A DNA stretch of 64,000 bases, taken from NCBI GenBank assembly GCA_013216015.1, contig JABSOI010000018.1:1-64000 (forward strand). Reading direction: 5' to 3'. Each line of letters starts with the position of its first letter. Position 1 is the first letter of the stretch. Below are positions 19,765-28,760 of the stretch, piece by piece. The position numbers were made by a program, and so were the translations under genes. This DNA is from Alteromonadaceae bacterium. GTDB lineage: Bacteria; Pseudomonadota; Gammaproteobacteria; Enterobacterales; Alteromonadaceae. A model generated the notes under the pieces. The model searched no databases and was not told the origin of the DNA. It saw only the letters and a list, made by a program, of their open reading frames with translations.

Positions 19765-20616
19765 ATGAAACAATACTTGGATTTATGCAATAAAATCATC
19801 AACGAAGGTGAGTGGGTTTATAATGAACGAACAGGCAAGAAGTGCCTTACCCTGATAAATGCAGATTTAGAGTACGATATTGAAAATAATAAATTTCCGC
19901 TTATCACAACAAGAAAAAGTTTCTGGAAAGCTGCTATCGCCGAGTTGTTGGGTTATTTAAGAGGTTATAGCAATGCTGCCGATTTCAGAAAAATTGGCTG
20001 TAATACCTGGAACGCCAATGCCAATGAAAATGAAGCATGGCTAAAAAATCCTCATCGTCTGGGAAAAGACGACATGGGGAGAGTTTACGGCGTTCAGGCT
20101 CGTGGCTGGCAAAAACCGGATGGCACAACGCTGGATCAACTGAAAAAGGTTGTTGATGACTTAACAAATGGAATTGACGACAGAGGTGAAATAATTACAT
20201 TTTACAACCCCGGTGAGTTTGAGATGGGATGTTTAAGACCCTGTATGCACACCCACCACTTCTCACTACTTGGTGGTAAATTATATTTGAATAGCATTCA
20301 ACGAAGTGCTGACCTACCGCTAGGTATAAATTTCAACCAAGTGCAGGTTTATTGTTTTCTGGCGTTAATGGCGCAAATTACCGGTCATAAACCCGGCAAG
20401 GCTTATCATAAAATCGTTAATGCACACATCTACGAAGATCAACTGGAGTTAATGCGCGACGTTCAATTAAAAAGAACACCTTTTCCTTCGCCTGAATTTA
20501 AAATTAACCCTAAGATAAAATCTTTAGAAGATATTGAAACCTGGGTGACCACCGATGATTTTGAAGTGATTGGTTATGAATGTCATGAGGCGATAAGGTA
20601 TCCGTTTGCTGTTTGA
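19765..20616 (+). CDS. thyA: Thymidylate synthase
   Basis: ThyA makes dTMP from dUMP with methylenetetrahydrofolate. The active-site cysteine is Cys160 in [12 protein letters not shown], followed by the [14 protein letters not shown] nucleotide-binding segment and the C-terminal RYPFAV. At 283 aa it is of the longer type seen in Vibrio/Shewanella relatives rather than the 264-aa E. coli form. It follows lgt as in E. coli. A decayed second copy of its last about 160 bases lies at 22837-22996, separated by mobile DNA. Confidence 0.95.
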   Translation: MKQYLDLCNKIINEGEWVYNERTGKKCLTLINADLEYDIENNKFPLITTRKSFWKAAIAELLGYLRGYSNAADFRKIGCNTWNANANENEAWLKNPHRLGKDDMGRVYGVQARGWQKPDGTTLDQLKKVVDDLTNGIDDRGEIITFYNPGEFEMGCLRPCMHTHHFSLLGGKLYLNSIQRSADLPLGINFNQVQVYCFLALMAQITGHKPGKAYHKIVNAHIYEDQLELMRDVQLKRTPFPSPEFKINPKIKSLEDIETWVTTDDFEVIGYECHEAIRYPFAV

Positions 20617-20895
20617 TGTTTTTTGATGATTGGGTGAGAAGGGCTTATTTAGTAAAATAATATGTAAATTTGAGAAATGGAAAGTGTAATTTAAGATGTT
20701 TTCAAGGTGCTTTTTAATTGTTTTTACAGGAGATTAGCTGTTGGTTTTAATTCTAGATGTTAGGATGTTTTTTACAGTGTTAAGACTCGATTGTGCCAGG
20801 AGAAGACATGCGACTAAGCCTTCTTTTCAGTTTGCACCTCAACAGTGGATATTAGGTAATAAGTGCCAAACAATGCTTCTGATTAGATTTTTTAT

Positions 20896-20964
20896 CGATA
20901 ACGCTACCATAATTTGCTGCATTAAGCGCAGCGTAAGGCTATCAAATTGATGGCCTTGTTAGGG
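20896..20964 (-). other. Putative attC recombination site downstream of the cupin gene
   Basis: Read on the minus strand, the 3' end of the cupin gene runs into CCCTAACAAGGCCATCAA (R''-like CCCTAAC at 20964-20958), a dyad GCTGC...GCAGC, and GTTATCG (R'-like, 20902-20896). Layout and the AACAAGGC start resemble integron cassette ends; the R' core is imperfect. The remaining bases back to thyA (20617-20895) show no gene. Confidence 0.45.
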
Positions 20965-21311
20965 GGAAATATTTTAGACGTTTTCCCCGCATTTTTCCCA
21001 TAAAATACTACCCATACAGCAAAATCACCCGAAAAATCTTCGAAGCGATGCTCTGCAAAAGCAGGAACAAATAAAAAGTCAGCTGTTTTCACTTTGACTA
21101 TATCACCACCATTGATAAATGTTCCCGAGCCGCAGCATACAAAATAGACTTCATCTTGAGCATGTGGAGTTTGATCATCAATTTTATTTGGCTTGTAAAA
21201 ACCAGTGAGCATGGTGCCACGCACCATTACTTCACACCAACCAGGATCAATTGGATTGTCTGTTAGTTTTGTTGCTTCTTCCATGGTTACATGCCATTTT
21301 TCTGTACTCAT
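20922..21311 (-). CDS. Cupin-domain protein (probable integron cassette gene)
   Basis: Small single-domain cupin of 129 aa starting MSTEKWHVTMEEA. I use the ATG at 21311-21309, which has an AAAAGGAA ribosome site, rather than the ATG ten codons upstream. The cupin beta-barrel motifs are visible: HAQDEVYFVCCGSG as the first metal-binding block (only part of the usual His/Glu set) and VPAFAEHRFEDFSGDFAVWVVF as the second. No signal peptide. Function unknown; small cupins of this kind often bind a metal and small acids or sugars. The gene is flanked by attC-like sites on both sides and its last codons overlap the downstream one, typical of integron cassettes. No integron integrase is present in the window. 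Confidence 0.75.
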   Translation of the reverse strand: MSTEKWHVTMEEATKLTDNPIDPGWCEVMVRGTMLTGFYKPNKIDDQTPHAQDEVYFVCCGSGTFINGGDIVKVKTADFLFVPAFAEHRFEDFSGDFAVWVVFYGKNAGKTSKIFPPNKAINLIALRCA

Positions 21312-21368
21312 GGTAATTATTCCTTTTGTTATAGACATTATTATTTTATTCGGTGGTATTTAAATTTT

Positions 21369-21471
21369 CCCTAACGCCGCAATAAACAGCTAAGTAGAGC
21401 TTGCTAAAATGTGAAACGAAGTGGAATCGAGCAAGCTATACGTGTCTGATTTTTTCATTGCCTTGTTGAAC
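21369..21471 (-). other. Putative attC recombination site upstream of the cupin gene
   Basis: On the minus strand the 103-base element begins GTTCAACAAGGCAATGA (R'' = GTTCAAC, fitting RYYYAAC) and ends GCGGCGTTAGGG (R' = GTTAGGG, fitting GTTRRRY except for the last base). Between them is a long imperfect dyad with AGCTTGCT and AGCAAGCT arms. This is the structure expected of a VCR-type attC left by a preceding cassette. Confidence 0.55.
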
Positions 21472-21574
21472 GAAACCGCTACGCGGAAGTAAAGCAAAAC
21501 CAGTCGATCCCTTAATTTTGGATAATAATTCCTCTATGCACTCACGACCGAGTGCAACAACAGAGGAATTACAC

Positions 21575-21781
21575 ATGAACATATTTGATCAGCAACGTTT
21601 TGATTCACTGTATCAACAACATCTTAGCGCACTTAAACGTTTAGGTAAAAGCGATTCAACAATCGATCTTTATTCTCGTCCTGTTCGACGCATCACTTCT
21701 TATTTTGATCGCTGTCCCGACACTTTAAATCGCCAAGATTTAGAAGCTTATTTTGACTCTCCCATTCAATCACACTCATGA
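21575..21781 (+). pseudogene. Tyrosine recombinase/integrase, N-terminal fragment
   Basis: Starting at ATG 21575 (ribosome site gaggaatt), the reading MNIFDQQRFDSLYQQHLSAL...SDSTIDLYSRPVRRITSYF looks like the SAM-like core-binding domain of a tyrosine recombinase. The frame is cut off after about 65 codons where the RAYT element begins at about 21785; the catalytic Arg-His-Tyr domain is absent. A hairpin, CCTCTATGCACTC / GAGTGCAACAACAGAGG (21532-21567), sits just upstream and may be part of the original element's leader or end. The source element cannot be identified. Confidence 0.6.
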
Positions 21782-21784
21782 ATC

Positions 21785-22757
21785 TCTGGGGGTCAGGTCG
21801 CATTTTTAAATATGTTTGAATAATATCAACAATCTTGCGATCAAATACTTGGTCATTTCGTCGTTCTTGTCTGATTTGGTGGGTTGCACTACATACCGAA
21901 CCGATAGCTGTAAGATTAAAGTATTTTGCTATAGTGGACAACTTCGCGCCTGCTATTTCTTGACATAAGAGTATTGCGGCCTGTCTTTTCTCGTTTTTGC
22001 TTTTACTTTGCGAGACTGCTGTTAATTCACTTACCGAGCAATGATAATAACAAGCAACGACTTCGGCAACTTCTTGCAAATCAGTATCGGGATGAATCAA
22101 GCGTGACTTTTGTTCTATTTTAAATTCCAACTGCAATTCATCATAAATCCATTCTTTGAAACCTTTATCGCCGATGATTGCCGTTTAATTGCTTTTGCCA
22201 TAAAATTTGCAGTATTTTCATCACCCTCCCGGGCCACAAAACGTCGGTAACCTTCAAAACGGCTCTGGTGATCTAATAGACTATAGGTAAGATCTCGTTC
22301 CAACCAAGTTTGAGGCTTTGCTTTTCCAACAAATGCGGGATAACTGGACCAAGGGATAATCTTTCAACTTTTTAACAAAAGGTTGCTTCATATCAATAGG
22401 ATTTTGATGAATGTATCGGGTTAATGGCACCAAATAACTGTTTTTATCAACCAAAATAGCTTTGAACCGTCTACGAAATTAAGGCCCATCAGTTTTCTGT
22501 AAACGATTATACTTTTGTGTATAAACACCATTTACATGCCGCATTACCCGGCTTAAATTCGTTTTTGGTGTTTGAATTAATAAGTGATAGTGTTTACCCA
22601 TCAAATAATAAGCGTGATCAATGCAATCAAAGCGCTTAGAGGCATCCGCAAGGATATCCAAGAAAGTTTGATAGTATACTTCCTCGTGAAAAATAGTTTG
22701 TCGAGCCCTACCACAATTCATGACATGGTAAAGTGCATTTTTGTATTCAATTCGCAA
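21785..22757 (-). pseudogene. REP-associated tyrosine transposase (RAYT/Y1 HUH), decayed
   Basis: Reads as a Y1-transposase of the RAYT type: MRIEYKNALYHVMNCGRARQ at the start, the HUH metal motif in GKHYHLLIQTP, and the catalytic Tyr in LTRYIHQNP. It then shows a C-terminal DnaA/HTH-like region (SVSELTAVSQ... SVCSATHQIRQ). The gene is dead by several lesions: an in-frame TAA where relatives have GPLFRGRF (at about 22480), an extra T in the DYPWSSYP region (about 22355) and another frameshift near 22130. The element appears bounded by gggggtcaggtc at 21786 and gacttgacctc near 22803, and it interrupts the integrase fragment. Confidence 0.8.
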
Positions 22758-22836
22758 TGGTCTTCTTATATTAAAAGTATAGGTTAATACTTTATAAAGG
22801 GGACTTGACCTCTGTTTTTTTGCCCCCTGTTTTCTT

Positions 22837-22996
22837 CGCGACGTTCAAGTAAAAAGAACACATTTTCTTTCGCCTGATTTAAAAATTAACCCCAAGATAA
22901 AATATTTAGAAGATATTGAAATCTGGGTTACACCGATGATTTTGAAGTTATTGGTTATAAATGCCATGCGTTGATAAGTCTATGTTTGCTGTTTGA
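22837..22996 (+). pseudogene. thyA: Decayed duplicate of the thyA 3' end
   Basis: About 160 bases align with 20455-20616 of intact thyA (cgcgacgttcaa... to tttgctgtttga), roughly 85-90 % identical by eye, with small deletions near 22937 and 22980 that destroy the frame. No 5' part is present. It marks the far edge of a 2.2-kb block of mobile or cassette DNA beginning just after thyA. The following 109 bases hold nothing recognised. Confidence 0.85.
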
Positions 22997-23105
22997 GGAT
23001 ATTATAGGTAATATAAATTTACAAAAATTAATTAGGGTCAGTATTTAAGTTTGCACTGAGCCCTGTTACCGATTAAACCCAAGTTGTTAAATTTAAGGAT
23101 GAATC

Positions 23106-23540
23106 ATGCATACTGAAGTCGTAATTCCAATATTTCCAGAATCCATTAAAAATGCGGAAGTCACTAATATTTATGTTAGCAAAGGTCAAAGAGTAAGCCG
23201 TGGTGATGTACTTTTTGATGTTGAGATAGATAAAGTGGTGATTGAAGTTACAGCCTGTCAAGATGGAATTATTGAAGAATTTAAAGTTTTAATAGGTGAA
23301 CATGTAACTTCTGAGCAAGTTGTCGGGTATTTGAGGGAAGTTCAAGCCTCTGATGTTCCTCCCACAGTTCAGGAAAACTCTGTTCTGGAGGAATTAGTGC
23401 AAGATAATTCTGGACGGGTAATGTTTGAGAACCTTGTTGGGAATTCTCTTTTTAATGAACGGGGTATTCTTTGGGGGTTGGTCGGCCTGCTTGTTGGCCT
23501 TGTTTTTGGGGGGCTCGGGACTGTCGTTATGCTTGGCTAA
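23106..23540 (+). CDS. Single lipoyl/biotinyl-domain protein with C-terminal membrane segment
   Basis: 144 aa. Residues 1-75 form a biotinyl/lipoyl attachment domain that closely resembles the N-terminus of 2-oxo acid dehydrogenase E2 subunits (IPIFPESIKNAEV, VSRGDVLFDVEIDKVVIEV), with the modifiable lysine in the IDKVV turn. After an acidic linker (about residues 75-112) there is a glycine-rich hydrophobic helix at the extreme C-terminus (GILWGLVGLLVGLVFGGLG), which should anchor it in the inner membrane. No E2 catalytic domain or E3-binding domain follows, and no dehydrogenase gene is nearby. It could be a remnant of an E2, but the intact frame and the membrane tail argue for a purpose-built protein. 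Function unknown. Confidence 0.7.
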   Translation: MHTEVVIPIFPESIKNAEVTNIYVSKGQRVSRGDVLFDVEIDKVVIEVTACQDGIIEEFKVLIGEHVTSEQVVGYLREVQASDVPPTVQENSVLEELVQDNSGRVMFENLVGNSLFNERGILWGLVGLLVGLVFGGLGTVVMLG

Positions 23541-24090
23541 ATTTAAAGGTTGGATTGTAGATTGTCAGTACGCATTATGACAAAACATTCAAAGCTCCTC
23601 ACCAATCGTGACCCCTAGTTTCAGGGCATTACTACCCATTAAAGATTAGTGGTCACCCCTTAATAAAGATAAATCCTCTTTTGTGTTTTGCGGTAATTTC
23701 AAACGATTTGAATTTAATTATTGCTACAGGAAAATATCTAAATTTAAGATAATACCAAAATCACTTTCACTTTCACTTTCACTATCACTATCAGTATCAC
23801 AAGTAATAACCCAGAAGATAAAAATATAAGCCTTTATTTTAATTTTGTTTTTAATCATATATTTCTATGTTGAACCAATCGCACTAAATAGGTGATCATC
23901 TTCAAATGGTCTAAATCACCACTAGCTGGAGATCTTATTAAAAAATTATGTTGAAAAAGGGGTTTTACCTGACATAGATTTTATGGAAAGTGATGAATTC
24001 ACCCAAATGGTTGTTAGTATTAAAAGTACTTTTTAGGTATTTATATTCAGCTGTCGTTGGCTAACTCATCCTACAACTGAAAATAAAAAA
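23541..24090. other. Gene-poor spacer
   Basis: 550 bases without a supportable gene. It contains the hexamer repeat at 23761-23800 and a 36-codon open stretch (23926-24035) with no start or recognisable product. At 24053-24078 ttggctaactcatcctac resembles an arm of the GATGGGTTAGCC repeat family seen at 34.9 and 39.5 kb. Confidence 0.6.
23761..23800. repeat. Hexanucleotide tandem repeat
   Basis: TCACTT x3 followed by TCACTA x2, TCAGTA and TCAC: six and a half 6-base units in an intergenic region. Confidence 0.9.
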
Positions 24091-24108
24091 GGCATCAAAA
24101 AAGATGCC
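24091..24108 (-). terminator. Rho-independent terminator of rdgC
   Basis: On the minus strand, GGCATC-TTTTTT-GATGCC is followed by TTTTTTATTTT, 22 bases after the rdgC stop. A clear intrinsic terminator. Confidence 0.85.
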
Positions 24109-24130
24109 TGTTTTGATCTTATATTTACTA

Positions 24131-25051
24131 TTAATCTTCTAGGCAATCGCTTGCTTTTAAAGAAAATTCAGCGAGAATGTCACTGATAAAACGATTGAGT
24201 TCACCGGCCATCAATGCAAAATCTGCATCTAAACGTGCAATTGCATCATCACTGTCAATATCGTCGTTTTGTTCTTGTAAAACATCATAGAATTTAAGAC
24301 GCTTAATTGCTAAATCATCGCACAGAATAAACGATAAAGATTCATCCCATTCCAGTGCTATTTTTACTACGTATTTATCTGCGTCTAAATGCGATTTAAT
24401 TTCATCACAGGTAAGGTCTTGATTTTTGACTCTGACAATCGCTCCGTCATCGCCTAAAGCATGAAATTCTGCTTCCATGCCCAGTTGGAAGTTTGCCCCA
24501 AGGTTTTGTTCAATAAGCCAGTCTGTCATTATTTCGTCAGGCGCTTTTTCTGGTGACAACCCCATAACAGGTAAAGTGCCAAGGACTTTGCGTAATAATG
24601 CCAAAAAGTCTTCAGCTTTACTCCTGCTGCTGGTATTTATAACAATAAGGTTATCGGCAGGACTTATGTATGCGTGGGTATCAGTAACACGGGAAAATGC
24701 TCTCGGTAATAATTCGAAAATGATATCTTCTTTAAATTGTTCTTTTTCTTTTTTAGTTGCTTTACGACTTTGCTCTGTTTCCAGTAAAGCAATTTTTGCT
24801 TCCAATTGATCTTTTACAACGGGAGCCGGAAGGATTTTTTCTTCTTTTCTGGCGCAAAGTAAATGATTACCGTTCACTGAGTGAACAATAGTGCTGCCTT
24901 GTTTCCCTAACGCATTTACCCAGCCAAAATGCGACTGCTCTGTGGAACCACAAGGAGTGAATAAGTGCTCCGCCAAATGTTTTTCCAAGTCTTCTTCAGA
25001 CCATTCAAAAGGGCGGGTGAAAGCGAAGAAATAAAGGTTCTTAAACCACAT
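24131..25051 (-). CDS. rdgC: Recombination-associated protein RdgC
   Basis: RdgC is a ring-forming, non-specific DNA-binding protein that limits RecA-promoted recombination. The 306-aa product starts MWFKNLYFFAFTRPF, the family's typical opening, and keeps the CGSTEQSHFGWVNALG segment and the C-terminal helical region. Ribosome site AAAGGAA precedes the ATG. It stands alone with its own terminator. No anomalies were seen. Confidence 0.93.
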   Translation of the reverse strand: MWFKNLYFFAFTRPFEWSEEDLEKHLAEHLFTPCGSTEQSHFGWVNALGKQGSTIVHSVNGNHLLCARKEEKILPAPVVKDQLEAKIALLETEQSRKATKKEKEQFKEDIIFELLPRAFSRVTDTHAYISPADNLIVINTSSRSKAEDFLALLRKVLGTLPVMGLSPEKAPDEIMTDWLIEQNLGANFQLGMEAEFHALGDDGAIVRVKNQDLTCDEIKSHLDADKYVVKIALEWDESLSFILCDDLAIKRLKFYDVLQEQNDDIDSDDAIARLDADFALMAGELNRFISDILAEFSLKASDCLED

Positions 25052-25288
25052 GAATATAATTCCTTTGTCCTGATTTTGTTGGGCTGATTGGCCAATATGA
25101 ATAATAAATGCCTACATATCCAGAATCGAGATTCAGAATGAGCATCAACTATCTTAAAATTTAATGATCGTCATAATAACCTAAAAGGAGTAATACGTGA
25201 ATGGAATTAGGTGTGATCTTGATTAAAATTAATTGTAATGATTTTGCTATTATTTCCTATGATGTCATATTTACAGTTTCAGTAAGTA

Positions 25289-27034
25289 TTAACACATACT
25301 ATCGAATTCAATGTCGTAATGTAAACCTTCACCATTTTGACTGTTTGCGGTGATTGTGCCATTAAGTGTGTCGGTCACTAAATTATGTATTATGTGAGTT
25401 CCAAGCCCGCTTCCCCCTTGAGAAGCTTTAGTGGTGTAAAAAGGTTCGAAAAGTTTTACCAGTTGATCAGGATCAATTCCATGACCGTTATCTTGATAAT
25501 GAATATGCAGGCGATCTTCATGCATGTTAATGTCGATATAAATTTTACCTTCAATCATGTTTTCAAAACCATGAACGAGAGAATTAATTATCAAGTTAGT
25601 GAATATTTGGGATATTGCACCCGCATGTCCGTGTATTTCAATATTAGCCGGACAATTAACATGAATATTATGGCGTGTATTTTTGAATTTAGGGTGTAAA
25701 GATTTAATAATTTCTTCAACATATTTGGCCACATTAATTAGTCTGAATTTATCACTGGTCTGGTCAACCGCAATTTGTTTATAGCTGGTAATTAAATCAG
25801 AGGCTCTGGTTAAATTATTATTCAGTAATTCAATACTGTGGGAAGCATTTTGAGTAAAATCTTCAAGAGAACGTTTTGTTAACTTTTGTTCATTGATATC
25901 TTTAGTCAGTTTATTTAATGCATCAGATAAGTAACTTGTTGAAGTGATGCTGATACCTATTGGCGTATTGATTTCGTGGGATACTTCGGCTGATAAACAC
26001 CCTAACGCCGCCATTTTTTCTGACTCTAATAAACGTTGTTGCACTTTATTTAATTCATGTATTGAATTTTTTAATTTAATATTCGTACTGGTTAAAGTGG
26101 TTTCTGTTTGACTGCGCCGTGAATTTTCACTTTGTAATTTACTTTGCTGATCCAGTAATTTTCGTTGTTGTTTTTCCAGTTTTAGCATTGTTCGGCTTAA
26201 TGAAGATGTTTTTCGGGCAACTTCCTGTTCAAGTATTATATTTTGCTCATCTAGTTTGTATTTAGTTAAAATATTGTCATTTTGCGCTTGAGCAAGTTGT
26301 TCTTTATGAAGCACTAATTCATCTATTAAATTATTATATGCATTTTGAAGAATATTAAGTTCATTTTGTTCATAGCCTATTGAATTTAATTTAGAAGCTT
26401 CAGGATCATCAATGTCAAAGTTGTTTAGTTGTTCGGTGAGTTCGTTAAGCGGGTCGGTGAGTAATTTCCCGAAGGCCAGAGAAAACAAAAAAACGAGTGC
26501 CGCTGTTTTTACTATGGCGTTACCCACTAAAAAATAGATCCCAACTTCTATCCGGTTAAAAATAACTTCATTACTCGATAATATGGTTACGGTTCCTACG
26601 CGTGTTGTTCGACCAGAGAATTCGAATACAAGAGGGAAAGAATGACCAAATATTCCTTTTGAAAATGAATTAAGATTAAAATATCCGTCAGTAAGGTTAT
26701 TAGTGGATTTTATGTTGAATGATTTTGCGTTAGCTGTTTCGCCTAGCTGTGCAATTATTTGATTGTTTTCATCCGTTACTGTGATCCCTTTTATCATAGG
26801 GATTGCCACTAATCCATTAGCTATATCTATGGCTTGTTGTGTATTGAGTTCCCAGACAGCACGGGTTAAACTCCCGCTGAAAGTCTTCTCCATAGTCAAT
26901 AATGCACTGTTAATATTATCTTTAGTATTATAATATTCGGCAGCAATTTGGGCACAAGTTACAATGAATGTCAGTACAAAATAAAAGGATAAAACTCTCG
27001 TGAGTAATTTACGAGAAATACTTGTTACCTTCAT
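25289..27034 (-). CDS. Sensor histidine kinase, membrane-bound
   Basis: 581 aa. Two membrane segments (about residues 10-30 and 170-190) bracket a periplasmic sensor region, followed by a HAMP-like stretch and a long coiled coil (about 245-340). The dimerisation/phosphoacceptor helix carries EKMAALGCLSAEVSHEINTPIG, with the phosphoaccepting His in SHE. The ATPase domain has the N box (NLIINSLVHGF), G1 (DNGHGIDPDQL), and G2 (GGSGLGTHI). No response regulator is adjacent; a related truncated kinase and a regulator lie at 36-38 kb. The signal is unknown. Confidence 0.88.
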   Translation of the reverse strand: MKVTSISRKLLTRVLSFYFVLTFIVTCAQIAAEYYNTKDNINSALLTMEKTFSGSLTRAVWELNTQQAIDIANGLVAIPMIKGITVTDENNQIIAQLGETANAKSFNIKSTNNLTDGYFNLNSFSKGIFGHSFPLVFEFSGRTTRVGTVTILSSNEVIFNRIEVGIYFLVGNAIVKTAALVFLFSLAFGKLLTDPLNELTEQLNNFDIDDPEASKLNSIGYEQNELNILQNAYNNLIDELVLHKEQLAQAQNDNILTKYKLDEQNIILEQEVARKTSSLSRTMLKLEKQQRKLLDQQSKLQSENSRRSQTETTLTSTNIKLKNSIHELNKVQQRLLESEKMAALGCLSAEVSHEINTPIGISITSTSYLSDALNKLTKDINEQKLTKRSLEDFTQNASHSIELLNNNLTRASDLITSYKQIAVDQTSDKFRLINVAKYVEEIIKSLHPKFKNTRHNIHVNCPANIEIHGHAGAISQIFTNLIINSLVHGFENMIEGKIYIDINMHEDRLHIHYQDNGHGIDPDQLVKLFEPFYTTKASQGGSGLGTHIIHNLVTDTLNGTITANSQNGEGLHYDIEFDSMC

Positions 27035-27303
27035 ATATTTCAGCTCTTTTAGTAATTACACAAATAATAACGGAAATTGATTTAAATCATTTTTGTGTAC
27101 GATAAAAGTAATCATATTACTCACAAAACGCTATTATTCAATTAAGATAAGTCTTTTGAATCAGAACAAATAAATATAACAGAGACAATAATTATTCATA
27201 AAAAATTATGTTGTTGATAAGTATTGTTAAAGTTAGAAATTAAGAAATGAGACAAATGCAATAAAAATTTATTAATTGAAAAAAATGTAATAAAAATGAA
27301 ATA

Positions 27304-27325
27304 TTGTCACAAAATTGTCACAGTT
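27304..27325 (+). promoter_or_regulatory. PhoB box upstream of the porin gene
   Basis: Two direct TTGTCAC heptamers at 27304-27310 and 27315-27321, each followed by a 4-base AT-rich spacer (AAAA, AGTT), exactly the 11-base periodicity of PhoB sites. It lies 72 bases before the porin start. The rest of 27035-27303 is AT-rich with no gene. Confidence 0.8.
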
Positions 27326-27396
27326 AGTTGGCAAAATGCACCGTAACTATTTGAACGTATCAATATATAAAGTATATAAAGTAAAAAGGTTTAAAC

Positions 27397-28323
27397 ATGA
27401 ATTTAATCAAATGTACAGTTGGTATCACTATATTGTCTATTTTGGCACAACCCGCTTTTGCCGAAGATAAACAAGCATCTGTGGTTATTTACGGTAAAGC
27501 TAATCTTTCCGTTCAGTCTTCTGATGATGGTGAAGGTTCTTATACTGAAATTAAAAGCAATGCATCTCGTATTGGTTTATTAGGAACTCATCAACTACAA
27601 GACGGTTTAGAGGTTATTTATAAAGCTGAGTTTCAAGTTGATCTTGATGGCGATAGTGCTAAAGGTGACAGTATTACTGATCGTAACCAATATGTTGGTT
27701 TAAAAGGTAGTTTTGGGGAAGTCCTGCTTGGTAAAAATGATACCATGCTTAAACAGTCACAAGGTAAAGTTGATTTGTTCAGTGATTTAAACGCTGATAT
27801 AAAGCATATCTTCAAAGGTGAAAACCGTATGGCAGATACCTTAAGTTATAAATCACCTAAGGTTAATGGTTTTCAAGTAGGTGTTACTTACATTGCACAA
27901 GACAGTGTAGATGCTGATAATGCCTATTCTGTTGCTGTATTTTATGGTGACAAATATTTGAAAAAATCTAATTTGTTTGCTTCAGTAGCTATAGATTCTG
28001 ACGTAAATAACTATGATATTACCCGTGCAACCGTGCAAGGTAAAATTGCAGGTGTTACTTTAGGTGCGATGATACAAACTCAGGAAAAAATCAGTGATGC
28101 TACTGAAATGGATGGCTATATGATTTCAGCTAAATATAGTTTTGGTAAGGCAACGTTTAAAGGGCAATATCAAACAACTGACAAGGACGTAAATGGTATT
28201 ACTCTTGGTGTTGATTATAAGCTGGCCAAAAGCACCAAACTTTATACTTTTTATACCACATTTGATATGGATAGCGGTTCAGACGAAGAATATCTGGCTG
28301 CGGGGATTGAATACAAGTTTTAA
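27397..28323 (+). CDS. Outer-membrane porin, phosphate-starvation type
   Basis: 308 aa Gram-negative general porin (OmpC/PhoE-like 16-strand family). A signal peptide ending QPAFA-ED precedes alternating beta strands beginning VVIYGKANLSV, with the SRIGLLGTHQLQDGLEVIYKAEF and DRNQYVGLKGSFGEVLLGKNDT strands characteristic of the family, and a C-terminal aromatic (YKF) needed for BAM recognition. The PhoB box upstream and phoB-phoR downstream suggest it is induced by phosphate limitation and passes phosphate or other anions. It ends at a hairpin at 28411-28436. Confidence 0.88.
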   Translation: MNLIKCTVGITILSILAQPAFAEDKQASVVIYGKANLSVQSSDDGEGSYTEIKSNASRIGLLGTHQLQDGLEVIYKAEFQVDLDGDSAKGDSITDRNQYVGLKGSFGEVLLGKNDTMLKQSQGKVDLFSDLNADIKHIFKGENRMADTLSYKSPKVNGFQVGVTYIAQDSVDADNAYSVAVFYGDKYLKKSNLFASVAIDSDVNNYDITRATVQGKIAGVTLGAMIQTQEKISDATEMDGYMISAKYSFGKATFKGQYQTTDKDVNGITLGVDYKLAKSTKLYTFYTTFDMDSGSDEEYLAAGIEYKF

Positions 28324-28410
28324 TTTATTGGTATAAGAGGATGCTCGTTTCTCTACTTACTTAAATAGGTATATTCAAGTCGGTTAGATATCAACCCAAT
28401 TTCACCAATC

Positions 28411-28436
28411 AATCGACCATTTTCATATGGTCGATT
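28411..28436 (+). terminator. Probable terminator after the porin
   Basis: 10-bp stem AATCGACCAT / ATGGTCGATT with a 6-base loop; the T tail is short (TTTAAA), so this may be a weak or bidirectional terminator. Confidence 0.5.
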
Positions 28437-28509
28437 TAAATGTATCTGATATAATTCACTTTTTTACTATTATTAATTTATCTGAAAAATTATTCCAATT
28501 AGTTTATCG

Positions 28510-28531
28510 TTGTCATATTACTGTCATAATG
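28510..28531 (+). promoter_or_regulatory. PhoB box upstream of phoB
   Basis: TTGTCAT at 28510-28516 and CTGTCAT at 28521-28527 with ATTA and AATG spacers: a near-consensus Pho box in correct orientation for phoB autoregulation. A MITE now lies between it and the gene, putting it about 230 bases from the start codon. Confidence 0.85.
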
Positions 28532-28585
28532 ATTGTGCAGAATATGTTTAACATTGTTAATAAGTAAATAATACCATTGGTATTA

Positions 28586-28744
28586 TACCCGTTACCTTTC
28601 AAAATGCGGGAATTTGAGGTGAATTAAAAAGCATAGTTACAAGACGCTGATTCGCCGGATAAGTTATTCTTATTTAAGATTCAGCAACGCAGTAAATATG
28701 TTTTTTAAACGAATCAAAACCTGCATTTTGAATGGTGATGGGTA
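28586..28744 (+). mobile_element. MITE, subfamily A, copy 1
   Basis: 159-base non-coding element with terminal inverted repeats (TACCCGTTACC... / ...GGTGATGGGTA) flanked by a TA duplication. The outer about 40 bases match subfamily B copies at 39.3, 42.2 and 60.2 kb, while the centre is different. An almost identical copy in opposite orientation lies at 31814-31971. It ends 16 bases before the phoB start codon. Confidence 0.85.
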
Positions 28745-28760
28745 TAGATCGGATTTTTCC

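Noticed and set aside
20741-20950. 69-codon plus-strand frame between thyA and the cupin gene
   Set aside because: It overlaps the attC-like site and cupin gene end, has no recognisable product, and lies in cassette-type spacer.
23926-24035. Short frame ending in LPDIDFMESDEFTQMVV
   Set aside because: It looks protein-like but lacks a start codon in context and is only 36 codons; no family recognised.
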